From Rouxiella sp. S1S-2 (GTDB taxonomy: Bacteria > Pseudomonadota > Gammaproteobacteria > Enterobacterales > Enterobacteriaceae): a stretch of 64,000 nt of DNA. Below, piece by piece: positions 27,234 to 36,472 of this stretch (positions are counted from its first letter, which is position 1; each line of letters starts with the position of its first letter). Made by a program: the position numbers and the translations under genes. The DNA lies in assembly GCF_009208105.1 (NCBI RefSeq), contig NZ_WFKL01000001.1, forward strand, positions 2,914,001 through 2,978,000, written 5' to 3'. The notes under the pieces are model-generated. The model was given only the letters and a program-made list of their open reading frames with translations, was not told the DNA's origin and made no database searches.

Positions 27234-28511
27234 TTAGGAAACTTTGTCTTTGGCTTTGTAGTACAGGCCCGCCACTGGCAAGAACCAGGGTTTGCCAAAA
27301 TAGCCCGGCATCGCCGCCCAGTTGCTGCGCTGCCAAGGGTTACTTACCGGTTTGCCGGTGAGAAGCGCCGCCATCACCTTGCCCATGTACACCGACATTT
27401 GTGTGCCGTGACCGCTATAACCCATTGAATAGAAAAGCCCCTCATGCTCACCTGCACGCGGTAATCTGTCGGCGGTCATGTCGACCAGTCCGCCCCAGCA
27501 ATAGTCGATATCGACCTCGGCAAGCGTTGGGAAAAGCTCGCGCAGTCCCTGACGCAGGACGGCGCCGCTGCGCGCATCGGAGGTGGGGTTACTGATGGCA
27601 AATCGCGCACGGCCACCAAAAATCAATCGGTTATCGGCCGTGGTTCGGAAGTAGTTGCCAATATTTAACGAGGTGACGTAGGTACGATTATTGATGAAAG
27701 CCTGCTTCAGCTGGGCATCACTGAGTGGCGCGGTAGCAATAATAAAGCTGCCGACCGGCACAATGCGGCGCTGAAACCACGAGAATGGCCCTTTGTCTGA
27801 GGTGCCCGTCGCTATCAACACGCGGTTAGCATCAATCACACCGCGCGAAGTAGTGACAGTGTAACGATGCCCGTCAATCTGCTGTAGTGCCGTGACGGGA
27901 GTATGGGCATGGATCACCGCGCCTTTAGCGATTGCCGCCTGCGCCAGCCCAATGCCGAATTTGCCCATGTGCATCTGTCCGCCGCCCTTTTGCAGCAGGC
28001 CGCCGTGAAACGCATCGGAGCCCACCTCGTCACGAATGTGACTGGCATCAATTAGCTCAACGTTGCTGTCTACCGTGCGCTTTAACAGCTCATAGGTTTT
28101 CACCAGTGACGGGAAATGTTTAGCCTTACTGGCAAGCTTGAGTTTGCCGGTGCGGATTAAGTCACAGTCAATGCTCTCTTGCTTAACAATCGACTGCACA
28201 TACTCCACCGCGTCGGTGTAAGCATGGTAATAAATGGACGCCTGCTCAAGGCCGACGCTTTCAACCAAAGAGGCAAAGTTTTGCGCTACGCCAGTGTTGC
28301 AGTGACCGCCGTTGCGCCCGGAAGCCTGGCTCAGTACTTCACCGGCTTCAAGCACCACCACGTCGACACCGGCCAGCGCCAAATTATAAGCCGCTGACAG
28401 GCCGGTAAAACCGCCGCCGATCACCACGACGTCGGCCTTGCCCGGAAGCTGACCGACAGCAGCCACGTTCAATGCCGGTGCCGTTGCCTGCCAAAATGAT
28501 TCAAGTTTCAT
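27234..28511 (-). CDS. FAD-dependent oxidase, PuuB/OrdL-like
   Basis: This 425-residue flavoprotein has the dinucleotide-binding motif VVVIGGGFTGLSAAYNLA (~29-46), GRNGGHCNTGVAQN (~65-78) and the C-terminal flavin motif GYSGHGTQMSVYMG. The layout matches gamma-glutamylputrescine oxidase (PuuB) and relatives, which oxidise a primary amine to an aldehyde with release of ammonia and hydrogen peroxide. It is flanked by an aldehyde dehydrogenase gene upstream and the transporter genes downstream, so oxidation of an imported amine followed by aldehyde oxidation is the likely sequence. The exact substrate is not assigned. Confidence 0.86.
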   Translation of the reverse strand: MKLESFWQATAPALNVAAVGQLPGKADVVVIGGGFTGLSAAYNLALAGVDVVVLEAGEVLSQASGRNGGHCNTGVAQNFASLVESVGLEQASIYYHAYTDAVEYVQSIVKQESIDCDLIRTGKLKLASKAKHFPSLVKTYELLKRTVDSNVELIDASHIRDEVGSDAFHGGLLQKGGGQMHMGKFGIGLAQAAIAKGAVIHAHTPVTALQQIDGHRYTVTTSRGVIDANRVLIATGTSDKGPFSWFQRRIVPVGSFIIATAPLSDAQLKQAFINNRTYVTSLNIGNYFRTTADNRLIFGGRARFAISNPTSDARSGAVLRQGLRELFPTLAEVDIDYCWGGLVDMTADRLPRAGEHEGLFYSMGYSGHGTQMSVYMGKVMAALLTGKPVSNPWQRSNWAAMPGYFGKPWFLPVAGLYYKAKDKVS

Positions 28512-28567
28512 GCCTGTGCCCCGCTTAATTTACGTACCCTTACCGCATTACCGTGCGACGCGTTTTT

Positions 28568-29236
28568 TTATAAACCCACAACACCCGGCAGGCCGCCAAT
28601 ATCTTTGATTTCGGTGTAGCCATAGGCAGAATTAGCAGGATCGTGGCCGCGATTGACCCAGACTTTGTTTTTAATGCCCATGTCGTGGCAGGTCATCAGG
28701 TCGTAACGCAGGCTAGAAGAGACATGCAGAATGTCTTCAGGACCGCAGCCAAGCTCGTCAAGCATGTATTCAAAGCCACGCATTCTCGGCTTGTAGGACT
28801 GTGCCTGCTCGGCGGTAAACACGCGGTGAATCGGTGCACCAAGACGCGGAACGTGATGGGTTATCAAATCGTTCATGGTGTTTGAAAGCAGCACCAGCGG
28901 GAATTCTTTAGCCACCGTTGCCAGACCCGCCGGCACGTCGGGATGCGGACCCCAAGTTGCGCAGGCTTCCATAATTCCGGCTCCGTCGCTGTCTTTATAT
29001 TCGACGCCCCACTTCTTACAGGTTCTGGCCATCGCCTGGCAAACTACGTCGCTGTAAGGTTTCCACGCACCCAGCACCTCATCCATGCGATAGCGGGCGA
29101 AGTCAGTAGTGAAGGCCAGCATCTGGTCGGCGATGACGCGGTCGGCGAAAATGGCGCTGGCTGCACCCGCCATGTCGAAGTTAATCAGCGTGCCGTAGCA
29201 GTCAAAAGTAATAAACTTAGGTTTGAATACCGCCAT
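28568..29236 (-). CDS. HAD-family hydrolase, haloacid dehalogenase type II-like
   Basis: This 222-residue protein has the nucleophile motif ITFDCYGTLINFD (first Asp is the nucleophile), the Ser/Asn motif LLSNTMND, the lysine in YKPRMRGFEYML and the late motif VSSSLRYDLMTCHDMG. This is the type II 2-haloacid dehalogenase layout, though many such proteins in catabolic operons are phosphatases or have unknown substrates. Gaps to the neighbouring genes are 53-56 bases on the same strand. Confidence 0.85.
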   Translation of the reverse strand: MAVFKPKFITFDCYGTLINFDMAGAASAIFADRVIADQMLAFTTDFARYRMDEVLGAWKPYSDVVCQAMARTCKKWGVEYKDSDGAGIMEACATWGPHPDVPAGLATVAKEFPLVLLSNTMNDLITHHVPRLGAPIHRVFTAEQAQSYKPRMRGFEYMLDELGCGPEDILHVSSSLRYDLMTCHDMGIKNKVWVNRGHDPANSAYGYTEIKDIGGLPGVVGL

Positions 29237-29289
29237 GATAATCCCCTTCTTCGAGAGTGAATTCGTGATAAGAAAAGTGATAGAAAGTC

Positions 29290-30762
29290 TTAAAAATCAA
29301 TCAGGACACTTTTGTAGCGCAGGCAGGCTTCATACGCCTGACGGCCCAAGTCTTTGCCAATACCAGAGCCGTTAAAGCCGCCGGTCGGGATAATGAAATC
29401 GCCCGAGCGGCCATAGCGGTTAATCCACACTGTGCCCGCCGCAAGGCGACGCATGGCGCGCAGAGCACGCTCAATATTCAGGGTATGCACGCCCGCCGCG
29501 AGCCCGTAAATGGCATGGTCGGCCAGTGCTAATCCCTGCTCTTCGGTTTCAAAGGTTTGAATGGTCAGCACCGGCCCGAATATCTCTTCCTGTACGGCAA
29601 CAGACTGAGCGCCCACCCCCGCCAGCAAAGTGGGTTTAAAGAAGTAACCCTGCTCGGTGTTGGCGAAGAATTCGCCACCGGCCAGCAGCTGTGCGCCATC
29701 TTTAATGGCGGCCTGCACGATAGATTCGATTTTTTTGGCCTGACGCACGTCGATAATTGGCGCATAACGGCAGGCACCGCTCCAGGTATTGCCAGGCGCT
29801 ACGCTTTCGCAAAGCGCCACCAGTTTGGCAATCAGCGCATCGGCAATGCCGGACTGCACCACCAGGCGCGTGCCGGCGACGCAGGCCTGACCGCCATTAG
29901 CAGTAAAGCCGCGAAAAATACGTGTCGCGACCACGTCAATGTCGCCGGCGTCGTCAAACACCAGTTGCGGGCTTTTACCGCCTAACTCCAGAGTGACGGG
30001 TTTCATGCCGTTTAACGCCGCCTGACTCATAATTTGCGCGCCGGTCACCGTTGAGCCGGTAAACGAGACCTTGCGCACCCGCGGATGATTGACCAACGCG
30101 CTGCCGCAGCTCGCGCCTCTTCCCTGTACAATATTCAGCACACCGGCGGGTAAACCGGCCTCAATCGCCAGTTCGGCCAGTTTGATGGTGGAAAAAGGCG
30201 TTAATTCTGAAGGCTTGAGCACCACCGCATTGCCTGCGGCCAGCGCTGGACCGAGTTTCCACGAAGCCATCGACAGCGGAAAGTTCCACGGCGTGATGGC
30301 GCCAATGACGCCATAAGGTTCCGGCACCAGCATGCCAAGACTGCTGCTGCGGGTAGGCAGCACGTCGCCGCTGTATTTGTCGCAACATTCGGCATAGAAG
30401 CGAATCGCCTCGGCGGTAAAAGGAATTTCGTGATTGATGACGTCATAAATAGGACGCGTTGAGCTAACGGCCTCAAGCTGGCCCAGCATTACCCGGTGTT
30501 CTTCAATCAGACAGGCCCAGCGACGCAGCACTTTCGCTCTCTCACGCGGCGCACAGGTTCCCCAACCGCTTTCAAGCCACGACTGATGGGCGTTCGTGAC
30601 GGCTAAATCCACCAGCGCCGCGTCGCCGTCTGGAATTTCGCCCAGAAATTGTCCGTCGGAGGGACGATTAACCCGTAGACGTTCACCGTTGCCAGGATGG
30701 ATTTTGCCGCCAATCAAATGTCCGGCGGGCAACGGCACGTTTTGAGGATTAAAACTCGGCAT
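29290..30762 (-). CDS. NAD(P)-dependent aldehyde dehydrogenase
   Basis: The ATG at 30762 gives 490 residues; AAGGAA lies upstream at a suitable distance, too near the alternative GTG. The family motifs are GVIGAITPWNFPLSM, LKPSELTPFS, FTGSTVTGAQI, the catalytic glutamate in TLELGGKSPQLVF and the catalytic cysteine in NGGQACVAGTR, followed by EEIFGPVLTIQ. It is the likely first gene of the long catabolic operon and would oxidise the aldehyde made by the FAD oxidase two genes downstream (PuuC-like role, inferred). It is distinct from the GabD-like enzyme at 31282-32742. Confidence 0.87.
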   Translation of the reverse strand: MPSFNPQNVPLPAGHLIGGKIHPGNGERLRVNRPSDGQFLGEIPDGDAALVDLAVTNAHQSWLESGWGTCAPRERAKVLRRWACLIEEHRVMLGQLEAVSSTRPIYDVINHEIPFTAEAIRFYAECCDKYSGDVLPTRSSSLGMLVPEPYGVIGAITPWNFPLSMASWKLGPALAAGNAVVLKPSELTPFSTIKLAELAIEAGLPAGVLNIVQGRGASCGSALVNHPRVRKVSFTGSTVTGAQIMSQAALNGMKPVTLELGGKSPQLVFDDAGDIDVVATRIFRGFTANGGQACVAGTRLVVQSGIADALIAKLVALCESVAPGNTWSGACRYAPIIDVRQAKKIESIVQAAIKDGAQLLAGGEFFANTEQGYFFKPTLLAGVGAQSVAVQEEIFGPVLTIQTFETEEQGLALADHAIYGLAAGVHTLNIERALRAMRRLAAGTVWINRYGRSGDFIIPTGGFNGSGIGKDLGRQAYEACLRYKSVLIDF

Positions 30763-31281
30763 AGTTAACACTTCCTTTTTTATTTCACGGAGAATAAAAA
30801 TTAACGTTCACTACGGTGGCAACGGATTAATAACTGCATATATTCATCAATTAGGGCAGCAGGATTATTGCCTAATTCACGGGTGGAAAACTTATTACCT
30901 TAGATACCTAGCACAAAGCATGCCATATTATTAAAAACGGAATATGCGGAATACTGAGTTCAAAAAACGTTTTATGCCGTGGCAAAGCCTTAAACTTCTT
31001 AAATCCGTTTTTTGATAATCGACTTGAGGAAGGGTGCCGACATCGCTGCACCAGAATGATCTATTTATCTATTTCTCTGCACCAACGAAAACATCACACT
31101 TCCCAGGCCAATTGTTAACCTGCTATTATTTATGGATAATTTATGAACGCACTGAGAAAGCACACTTTTCATTCTTGTGAATCATTGATACGGCAGGATA
31201 TTTTTCAGTCATAAAAAAAGCGGCTACCCATTTCGGGTTAGCCGCTTCCCACAGTAATTACTGGGGCAACTGGGGAGAATA
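30763..31281. other. Intergenic region with the probable promoter of the catabolic operon
   Basis: This 519-base AT-rich stretch contains no convincing gene. It holds an inverted repeat (30851-30858 TTAGGGCA against 30869-30875 TGCCTAA) that could be an operator for the aldehyde dehydrogenase operon, and the gabD terminator at 31213-31246. I could not fix promoter boxes. Confidence 0.5.
31213..31246 (-). terminator. Terminator after gabD
   Basis: Arms AGCGGCTA(CCC) and (GGG)TTAGCCGCT form a stable stem with a short loop, followed on the minus strand by seven T residues. It lies 36 bases after the gabD stop. Confidence 0.85.
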
Positions 31282-32742
31282 TTAATCAAGGCCACCAATA
31301 TGGAATGATTTCATTTCAAGATATTCTTCAATACCGGCTTTAGCCCCTTCACGCCCTATTCCAGAAAGTTTTATTCCACCAAATGGCGCTATTTCCAATG
31401 ACACTGAACCGGTATTTAATCCAACCATGCCAAATTCAAGTTTTTCAGCCACTCGCCACGAACGGCGTAAGTTTTCCGTAAAGAAATAAGCCGCTAAGCC
31501 AAATGGCGTAGCATTCGCTAAATCGATGGCCTGCTGTTCATCGTCAAAACAGAACAGCGGTGCTACCGGGCCAAATGTCTCTTCGTTGGCAATCAGCATG
31601 CTGGCGGTTACGTCGGCCAGCACCGTGGGCTGCACAAAGTTGCCGTTAGCAGCGGCGATCCCGCCAGTGAGTACCCGCGCGCCCTGACTGAGGGCGTCGT
31701 CGATATGGCGATTAACTTTCTCGACCGCCGCCTGATTAATCAAGGGTCCCATCTGTGTTCCTGCGACAAAACCGTCACCGACTTTGAGTTTTTTTGTCTC
31801 TTCTACCAGCCGGGCCGCGAACTGGTCATAGATGCCGCGCTGCACCAAAATTCGGTTGGCGCAGACGCAGGTTTGGCCGCCGTTGCGGAACTTGCTGACC
31901 AGCACACCGGCGAGGGCAAGCTCGATATCAGCATCGTCAAACACGATAAACGGTGCATTGCCTCCCAACTCAAAGCTCAGACGCTTAACCGAATCGGCGC
32001 ACTGGCGCATTAGCAATTGTCCCACGCGGGTCGATCCGGCGAACGACAGTTTACGCACTAATGGATTGCGGGTCAGTTCGCCACCAATTCCCTGCGGCAA
32101 GCCGGTCACCACCTGCAGCACACCGGCAGGAATTCCGGCACGCGATGCCAGTTCAGCCAGCGCCAGTGCACAAAGTGGGGTTAAGTCGGAAGGTTTAACA
32201 ATCACCGGACACCCAGCAGCAATCGCAGGGGCACATTTGCGGGTAATCATTGCAATCGGAAAGTTCCACGGCGTGATGGCAGCGGCAATACCTACCGGCT
32301 GTTTAAGCACCAAAATTCGGCGGTCGCGGGTCGGTGCGGGAAGGGTTTCACCATAAATACGGCGCGCCTCTTCGGCAAACCATTTAACGAAACTGGCGCC
32401 ATAACGGACTTCGCCACGGGCCTCCTCCAGCGACTTGCCCTGCTCGGCGGTCATCAACATCGCCAGGTCTTCAGTGTTGTCTAAAATCAATTGATGCCAC
32501 TTTTCAAGCATCGCGGCACGTTCTGCTGCACTGGTCGCGGCAAACGGCAGGCGAACACTTTCTGCCGCCTGAATTGCATCACAGGTATCCTGCTCGTTCA
32601 TGGCTGGCACCCGTGCAATCACCTCGGCGGTAGAAGGATTAATCACTTCAATCGTTTCTTGACTGCGCGCATCAACCCAGCAACCGTTGATAAATGCCTG
32701 CTGGCGGTAAAGTGACGAGTCCTGTAAAGGCAATGGCGACAT
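31282..32742 (-). CDS. gabD: Succinate-semialdehyde dehydrogenase, GabD-like
   Basis: This 486-residue enzyme oxidises succinate semialdehyde to succinate, completing 4-aminobutyrate breakdown. Motifs are AAAITPWNFPIAMITRK, VKPSDLTPLCA, FAGSTRVGQLLM, the catalytic glutamate in SFELGGNAPFIVFDDADI and the catalytic cysteine in RNGGQTCVCANRI (typical of GabD). The C-terminus (GREGAKAGIEEYLEMKSFHIGG) is also GabD-like. Length matches E. coli GabD (482). The MocR-type regulator gene lies 128 bases upstream on the same strand, a natural pairing with GabR-type control. Confidence 0.9.
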   Translation of the reverse strand: MSPLPLQDSSLYRQQAFINGCWVDARSQETIEVINPSTAEVIARVPAMNEQDTCDAIQAAESVRLPFAATSAAERAAMLEKWHQLILDNTEDLAMLMTAEQGKSLEEARGEVRYGASFVKWFAEEARRIYGETLPAPTRDRRILVLKQPVGIAAAITPWNFPIAMITRKCAPAIAAGCPVIVKPSDLTPLCALALAELASRAGIPAGVLQVVTGLPQGIGGELTRNPLVRKLSFAGSTRVGQLLMRQCADSVKRLSFELGGNAPFIVFDDADIELALAGVLVSKFRNGGQTCVCANRILVQRGIYDQFAARLVEETKKLKVGDGFVAGTQMGPLINQAAVEKVNRHIDDALSQGARVLTGGIAAANGNFVQPTVLADVTASMLIANEETFGPVAPLFCFDDEQQAIDLANATPFGLAAYFFTENLRRSWRVAEKLEFGMVGLNTGSVSLEIAPFGGIKLSGIGREGAKAGIEEYLEMKSFHIGGLD

Positions 32743-32870
32743 GTGTTCTCCAATCGGCGCGGGCTGTCGGTAAAAGGCGTGAGATTTACTCTACAGCCTG
32801 CGGCGAATTTTTTGTGGGGAATGGGCCATTGGCGACGGCAGAATCTGCGGTATCTGCACAAGATATGAAA

Positions 32871-34418
32871 TTAAGCACTTAGCGGGTTTGGCGATGGATT
32901 CTGGGTCAGGCTCACGCCACATTGCTGGGAATATTCCGCCAGCATCTCGTCCACTACGCCCCCGACAATCGCAATGCCCTCGGCGATATGTTCTACCTGG
33001 ATTGATGAAAAGCCGATGCGCATAAAGTGGGTCGGGCGTGGGTATTGTCCGTCACGAGTGTTGAGGAAATAGCTTTCACCCGACTGGATATAAACGTCGC
33101 GCGCATAGGCTCGCTGCGAAAGTTCGTGAGTATTAATGCATTCGGGAAAACGCAGCCACACCGAGCTGCCGCCCTCCGAACTGGCGACCTTGGCCAAGGG
33201 AATAAACGTCGTGAGCGCCTGTTGCAGAGTGTGCCACCGCCCTTCGTACTCCTCATGAAAGCGCTTTAAAAGCGACTCGTAATAGCCACCTTTAAGAAAC
33301 AGCGCCACGGTACGCTGATTGTTGGCCGCCGGATGCCTAATGCTCATCCTCCGCAGTGCGCGTGCTTGGCGGATGAACGGCATCGGCCCGACCAGAAAAC
33401 CGACCCGCAGTCCAGGTGACAGCAGTTTCGACAGGCTGGTGACGTACACCACGCGGCCTTCGCTATCGATTGATTTCAGCGCGCTTGAAGGCACGCGGCC
33501 AAAGCGTGATTCGGTGTCGTAATCATCTTCAATAATGATGAAATCGTGCTCTGCGGCCATTTTCAGCAGTTGGCTGCGCCGAACATGTGACAACGTCACG
33601 GTGGTTGGAGACTGATGACTCGGGGTCACGTACAGCACATCGCAACCTATTAACGCCTCGCTGATAATCAATCCATTTTCATCTACCGGTAAAGGTCTCA
33701 GCACTGCGCCGTGAAAAATCATCAGGTTACGCACGTCTGGATAAGAAGGGTCTTCAATCCCCACGACCATACCGGGGCGAATCAAACATTGAATGGCCAA
33801 AAACAACGCATGCTGAGCGCCCACGGTCACCAGCACCTCCTGAGTCGAGGCGCTGAACCCGCGACGCGGCAACACCCGACGGCGAAAGGCGTCGAGCAGC
33901 ACCGGATCGTCTTCATCAACATAATCCACGGTCCAGTCATACATGTCATGCAATGACAGCGAATCACGGCTGCACTTGCGCCAGCTGGAAATGGGGAAAA
34001 TCCAGCGATCGTGCTGCCCATACATAAAGGTGTATTTTTTACTGCGCCAGTCTTGAGGATGCGTAATGTGCTCCAACGCAGCCGGATTGATCATCAGCTT
34101 GCTCTCCCAGTCCACCGACGCCGCCGTTGGAACAGGAGGCCGACTCTGCGGCAGCCGCGAAACGGCGTCCTGCGCGACATAAAAGCCGCGCCGCTGTTCG
34201 GAAATTAGCACGCCTTCGGCCGCAAGCTCCTCATACACCAGCGTGACAGTATTACGCGATATCTTTAACTGTTCGGCCATTGCGCGGGTTGAAGGCAGCG
34301 TTTGCCCCTGTTCAAAATCCCCTTTGGCGATCGCCTCAGAGATTTTTTCGCGCAGCTTTGATTGCAAAGACCCGTGCGACCTGCGGTCAAGCGTGCTGGG
34401 AACCGATAAGTTGAGCAT
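32871..34418 (-). CDS. gabR: MocR/GabR-type regulator (GntR winged helix fused to aminotransferase fold)
   Basis: This 515-residue regulator has an N-terminal GntR-type winged helix (residues ~14-80, with QGQTLPSTRAMAEQLKISRN) and then a linker. A class I aminotransferase domain follows (~110-495), with IIIEDDYDTESRF and the PLP-binding lysine in VTSLSKLLSPGLRVGFL. GabR of Bacillus uses PLP plus GABA to activate gabTD; location directly before gabD supports a similar role, so the symbol is given by analogy only. PdxR-like or taurine-type regulators share the architecture. Confidence 0.82.
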   Translation of the reverse strand: MLNLSVPSTLDRRSHGSLQSKLREKISEAIAKGDFEQGQTLPSTRAMAEQLKISRNTVTLVYEELAAEGVLISEQRRGFYVAQDAVSRLPQSRPPVPTAASVDWESKLMINPAALEHITHPQDWRSKKYTFMYGQHDRWIFPISSWRKCSRDSLSLHDMYDWTVDYVDEDDPVLLDAFRRRVLPRRGFSASTQEVLVTVGAQHALFLAIQCLIRPGMVVGIEDPSYPDVRNLMIFHGAVLRPLPVDENGLIISEALIGCDVLYVTPSHQSPTTVTLSHVRRSQLLKMAAEHDFIIIEDDYDTESRFGRVPSSALKSIDSEGRVVYVTSLSKLLSPGLRVGFLVGPMPFIRQARALRRMSIRHPAANNQRTVALFLKGGYYESLLKRFHEEYEGRWHTLQQALTTFIPLAKVASSEGGSSVWLRFPECINTHELSQRAYARDVYIQSGESYFLNTRDGQYPRPTHFMRIGFSSIQVEHIAEGIAIVGGVVDEMLAEYSQQCGVSLTQNPSPNPLSA

Positions 34419-34474
34419 TCGAGTCTTTCCTCACAGTCTGTTTTATCAATGATAATGAGATGATTTTACAAGCG

Positions 34475-36472
34475 TTAACCTGCGGGCTGTGGCGTGCGTA
34501 TGGCCGGGAACTTATGCAATAATCCATGCAAGATGTCAGCCATCTGTTCGCTCATCGCCTCTTCACTCTCTGGCGCGGGCACGGCGGCGACGGCGGCAAA
34601 CACCTGATGCTTAAGGAAATGTCGCCAGACGACTGGCATTGATGCCAAAAATTCGGTGAGCAACGCATAGCGGGCGCGGGTCCATACTGTTTCAAACGCG
34701 CGGCGGGCGTGGCCATAATCAAAGTGTCCACTGCCCTGATTGGGCATGCTGCTGCGGGTGATTTCCGTTTCAAAAGCGTCAATTGCGCCGTCGTGTATAA
34801 CCACGCCATAGTCACGGCGCGCCCCTTCCAGACTGACAAAACCGCACTGCACATCACGCAGAACACTCTGCGGTGAGCGTTCTCGTGCCGGACCGTAACC
34901 GCCCGCACCGGGGCCAATTAAACGCACGACATCGCCCGGATTACACTTGATGACGTCGATATTCCCGTGCTCGATTTTATGCTCAGTGTCGGGATTCGTC
35001 TGGAAGCTGGCGTTTTTTCCGGCACTGCCACCGACTGCACCGGCCGAGGCAAACACCGAACGGTTACGGTTGCGTGCGGTCACCACGGTATTGGGCGCGG
35101 TGACTTCAAATTCCATCACCGTTGCCATGCCGCCACGATAGCGCCCCGCGCCGCCGCTGTCAGGGAACAGCCCATAGCGGCGGACCAAAATAGGCACTTC
35201 TGCTTCATTGATTTCTACTGGGGTATTTTTAAGAAATGCCGAAAGTCCGCCCGAACCGTCAGGCCCGTCGTGACGCGGCGTACCGCCCGCCCCGCCACCA
35301 ACCGGCCCCATTGATGCCACCACAGTGCGACTCTGGGCATCGACAGTTTTAATGTTAACAATCGAGTTGCCGCCGGGTGAGTTGGCGGGCAGCCTTTCGG
35401 GCACCGCCAGCGAAAACGCGCCGAGCGTGGCAATCTGCGACACGGCACAGGTTAACGAACGCATGCCCACGGCGGCGGGCGCTTCGCAGTTCATGACTGT
35501 GCCGCTGGGCAAAATTGCTCGCGTTGGCCGCAGCGTTCCGGCATTAAGCAGCAGCCGACTGTCGAGCGTAGACAGCACGTAGGTCACCCCGACCAAGGCC
35601 AGCGGATGCCTTTCACGTCCGCCGGTCGGCATATTTAATGAGGACGTGAGCTGCGGATCGCTGCCAGTGTAGTCCAACTCAAGGGTGTCACCTGTAACGC
35701 GCAGCGTAACTGCAATACGGCAGGGATAACCGCCGTCAGTATCTTCGTCAGCATAGTCGGCATAGAAATACTCTCCGTCTGGAATGGTGGCAATAATGTT
35801 GCGCGCCTGCTGACAGGCGTAGTCCAAAATACCGTCTACGCCATGCAAAAAATCTTCAATGCCGAAGCGCGCAATAATCTCGTGAACCTTGCGTTCGCCG
35901 ATATTGACCGAGGCGATTTGTGCATTGAAGTCGCCCCAGTTCTGATCCGGTGCACGAACATTAAGACGCATAATCCGTGCCACATCTTCATTGAGTCTGC
36001 CTCCTGAAATAATTTTTAGCGGTGGGATGCGTAATCCCTCTTGCACGATTTCAGTTAACGAACGCGACAGAGAAGCCGGTACCGCGCCGCCAACGTCGGT
36101 ATTGTGGATATGTCCCACCACAAAGCAGGCAATCTGGCCCTGAAAAAAAACCGGTTTCCAGATATGAATATCGGGTGAATGGGTCGCCACATTACCGGCA
36201 TAGGAATCATTGGTGATACAAATATCCCCTTCCTGATAGTCTTCGATCAGCGCTAAAACGGGCGCATAATCGATGCCGCCGTACCAGGGTGCACCAAAAC
36301 TGCGCGGCGAAGCGAAGGCCAACCCTTCTCGCGTCACTATCTGACAGGAGAAATCTTCGGTTTCTTTCACAAACGTTGAGTGGGCGGTGCGCATCAGCGT
36401 AAAGGCCATCGCGTCGGCCGCCGCCGCACAGTAATTGGCCAGAATTTGTAAATTGCGTCCATCAATAGCCAT
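34475..36472 (-). CDS. Hydantoinase B/oxoprolinase-type subunit (HyuB-like)
   Basis: This 665-residue protein is the B subunit of an ATP-dependent hydantoinase/5-oxoprolinase/acetone-carboxylase-type enzyme. The ATG at 36472 is preferred because GAGGAG precedes it and it overlaps the HyuA stop by 11 bases. Family motifs are SCQIVTREGLAFA, ITNDSYAGNVATHSPD, VGHIHNTDVGGAVPAS, GGYPCRIAV and the glycine-rich GPVGGGAGGTPRHDGPDGSGG. N-methylhydantoinases hydrolyse a five-membered lactam ring with ATP. The specific lactam here is not known; 5-oxoproline or a hydantoin would both fit. Confidence 0.87.
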   Translation of the reverse strand: MAIDGRNLQILANYCAAAADAMAFTLMRTAHSTFVKETEDFSCQIVTREGLAFASPRSFGAPWYGGIDYAPVLALIEDYQEGDICITNDSYAGNVATHSPDIHIWKPVFFQGQIACFVVGHIHNTDVGGAVPASLSRSLTEIVQEGLRIPPLKIISGGRLNEDVARIMRLNVRAPDQNWGDFNAQIASVNIGERKVHEIIARFGIEDFLHGVDGILDYACQQARNIIATIPDGEYFYADYADEDTDGGYPCRIAVTLRVTGDTLELDYTGSDPQLTSSLNMPTGGRERHPLALVGVTYVLSTLDSRLLLNAGTLRPTRAILPSGTVMNCEAPAAVGMRSLTCAVSQIATLGAFSLAVPERLPANSPGGNSIVNIKTVDAQSRTVVASMGPVGGGAGGTPRHDGPDGSGGLSAFLKNTPVEINEAEVPILVRRYGLFPDSGGAGRYRGGMATVMEFEVTAPNTVVTARNRNRSVFASAGAVGGSAGKNASFQTNPDTEHKIEHGNIDVIKCNPGDVVRLIGPGAGGYGPARERSPQSVLRDVQCGFVSLEGARRDYGVVIHDGAIDAFETEITRSSMPNQGSGHFDYGHARRAFETVWTRARYALLTEFLASMPVVWRHFLKHQVFAAVAAVPAPESEEAMSEQMADILHGLLHKFPAIRTPQPAG

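Noticed and set aside
34445..34465. Fur-box-like AATGATAAT near the GabR-type regulator start
   Set aside because: Only about 10 of 19 consensus positions match and the flanking half is missing; there is no iron-related gene here.
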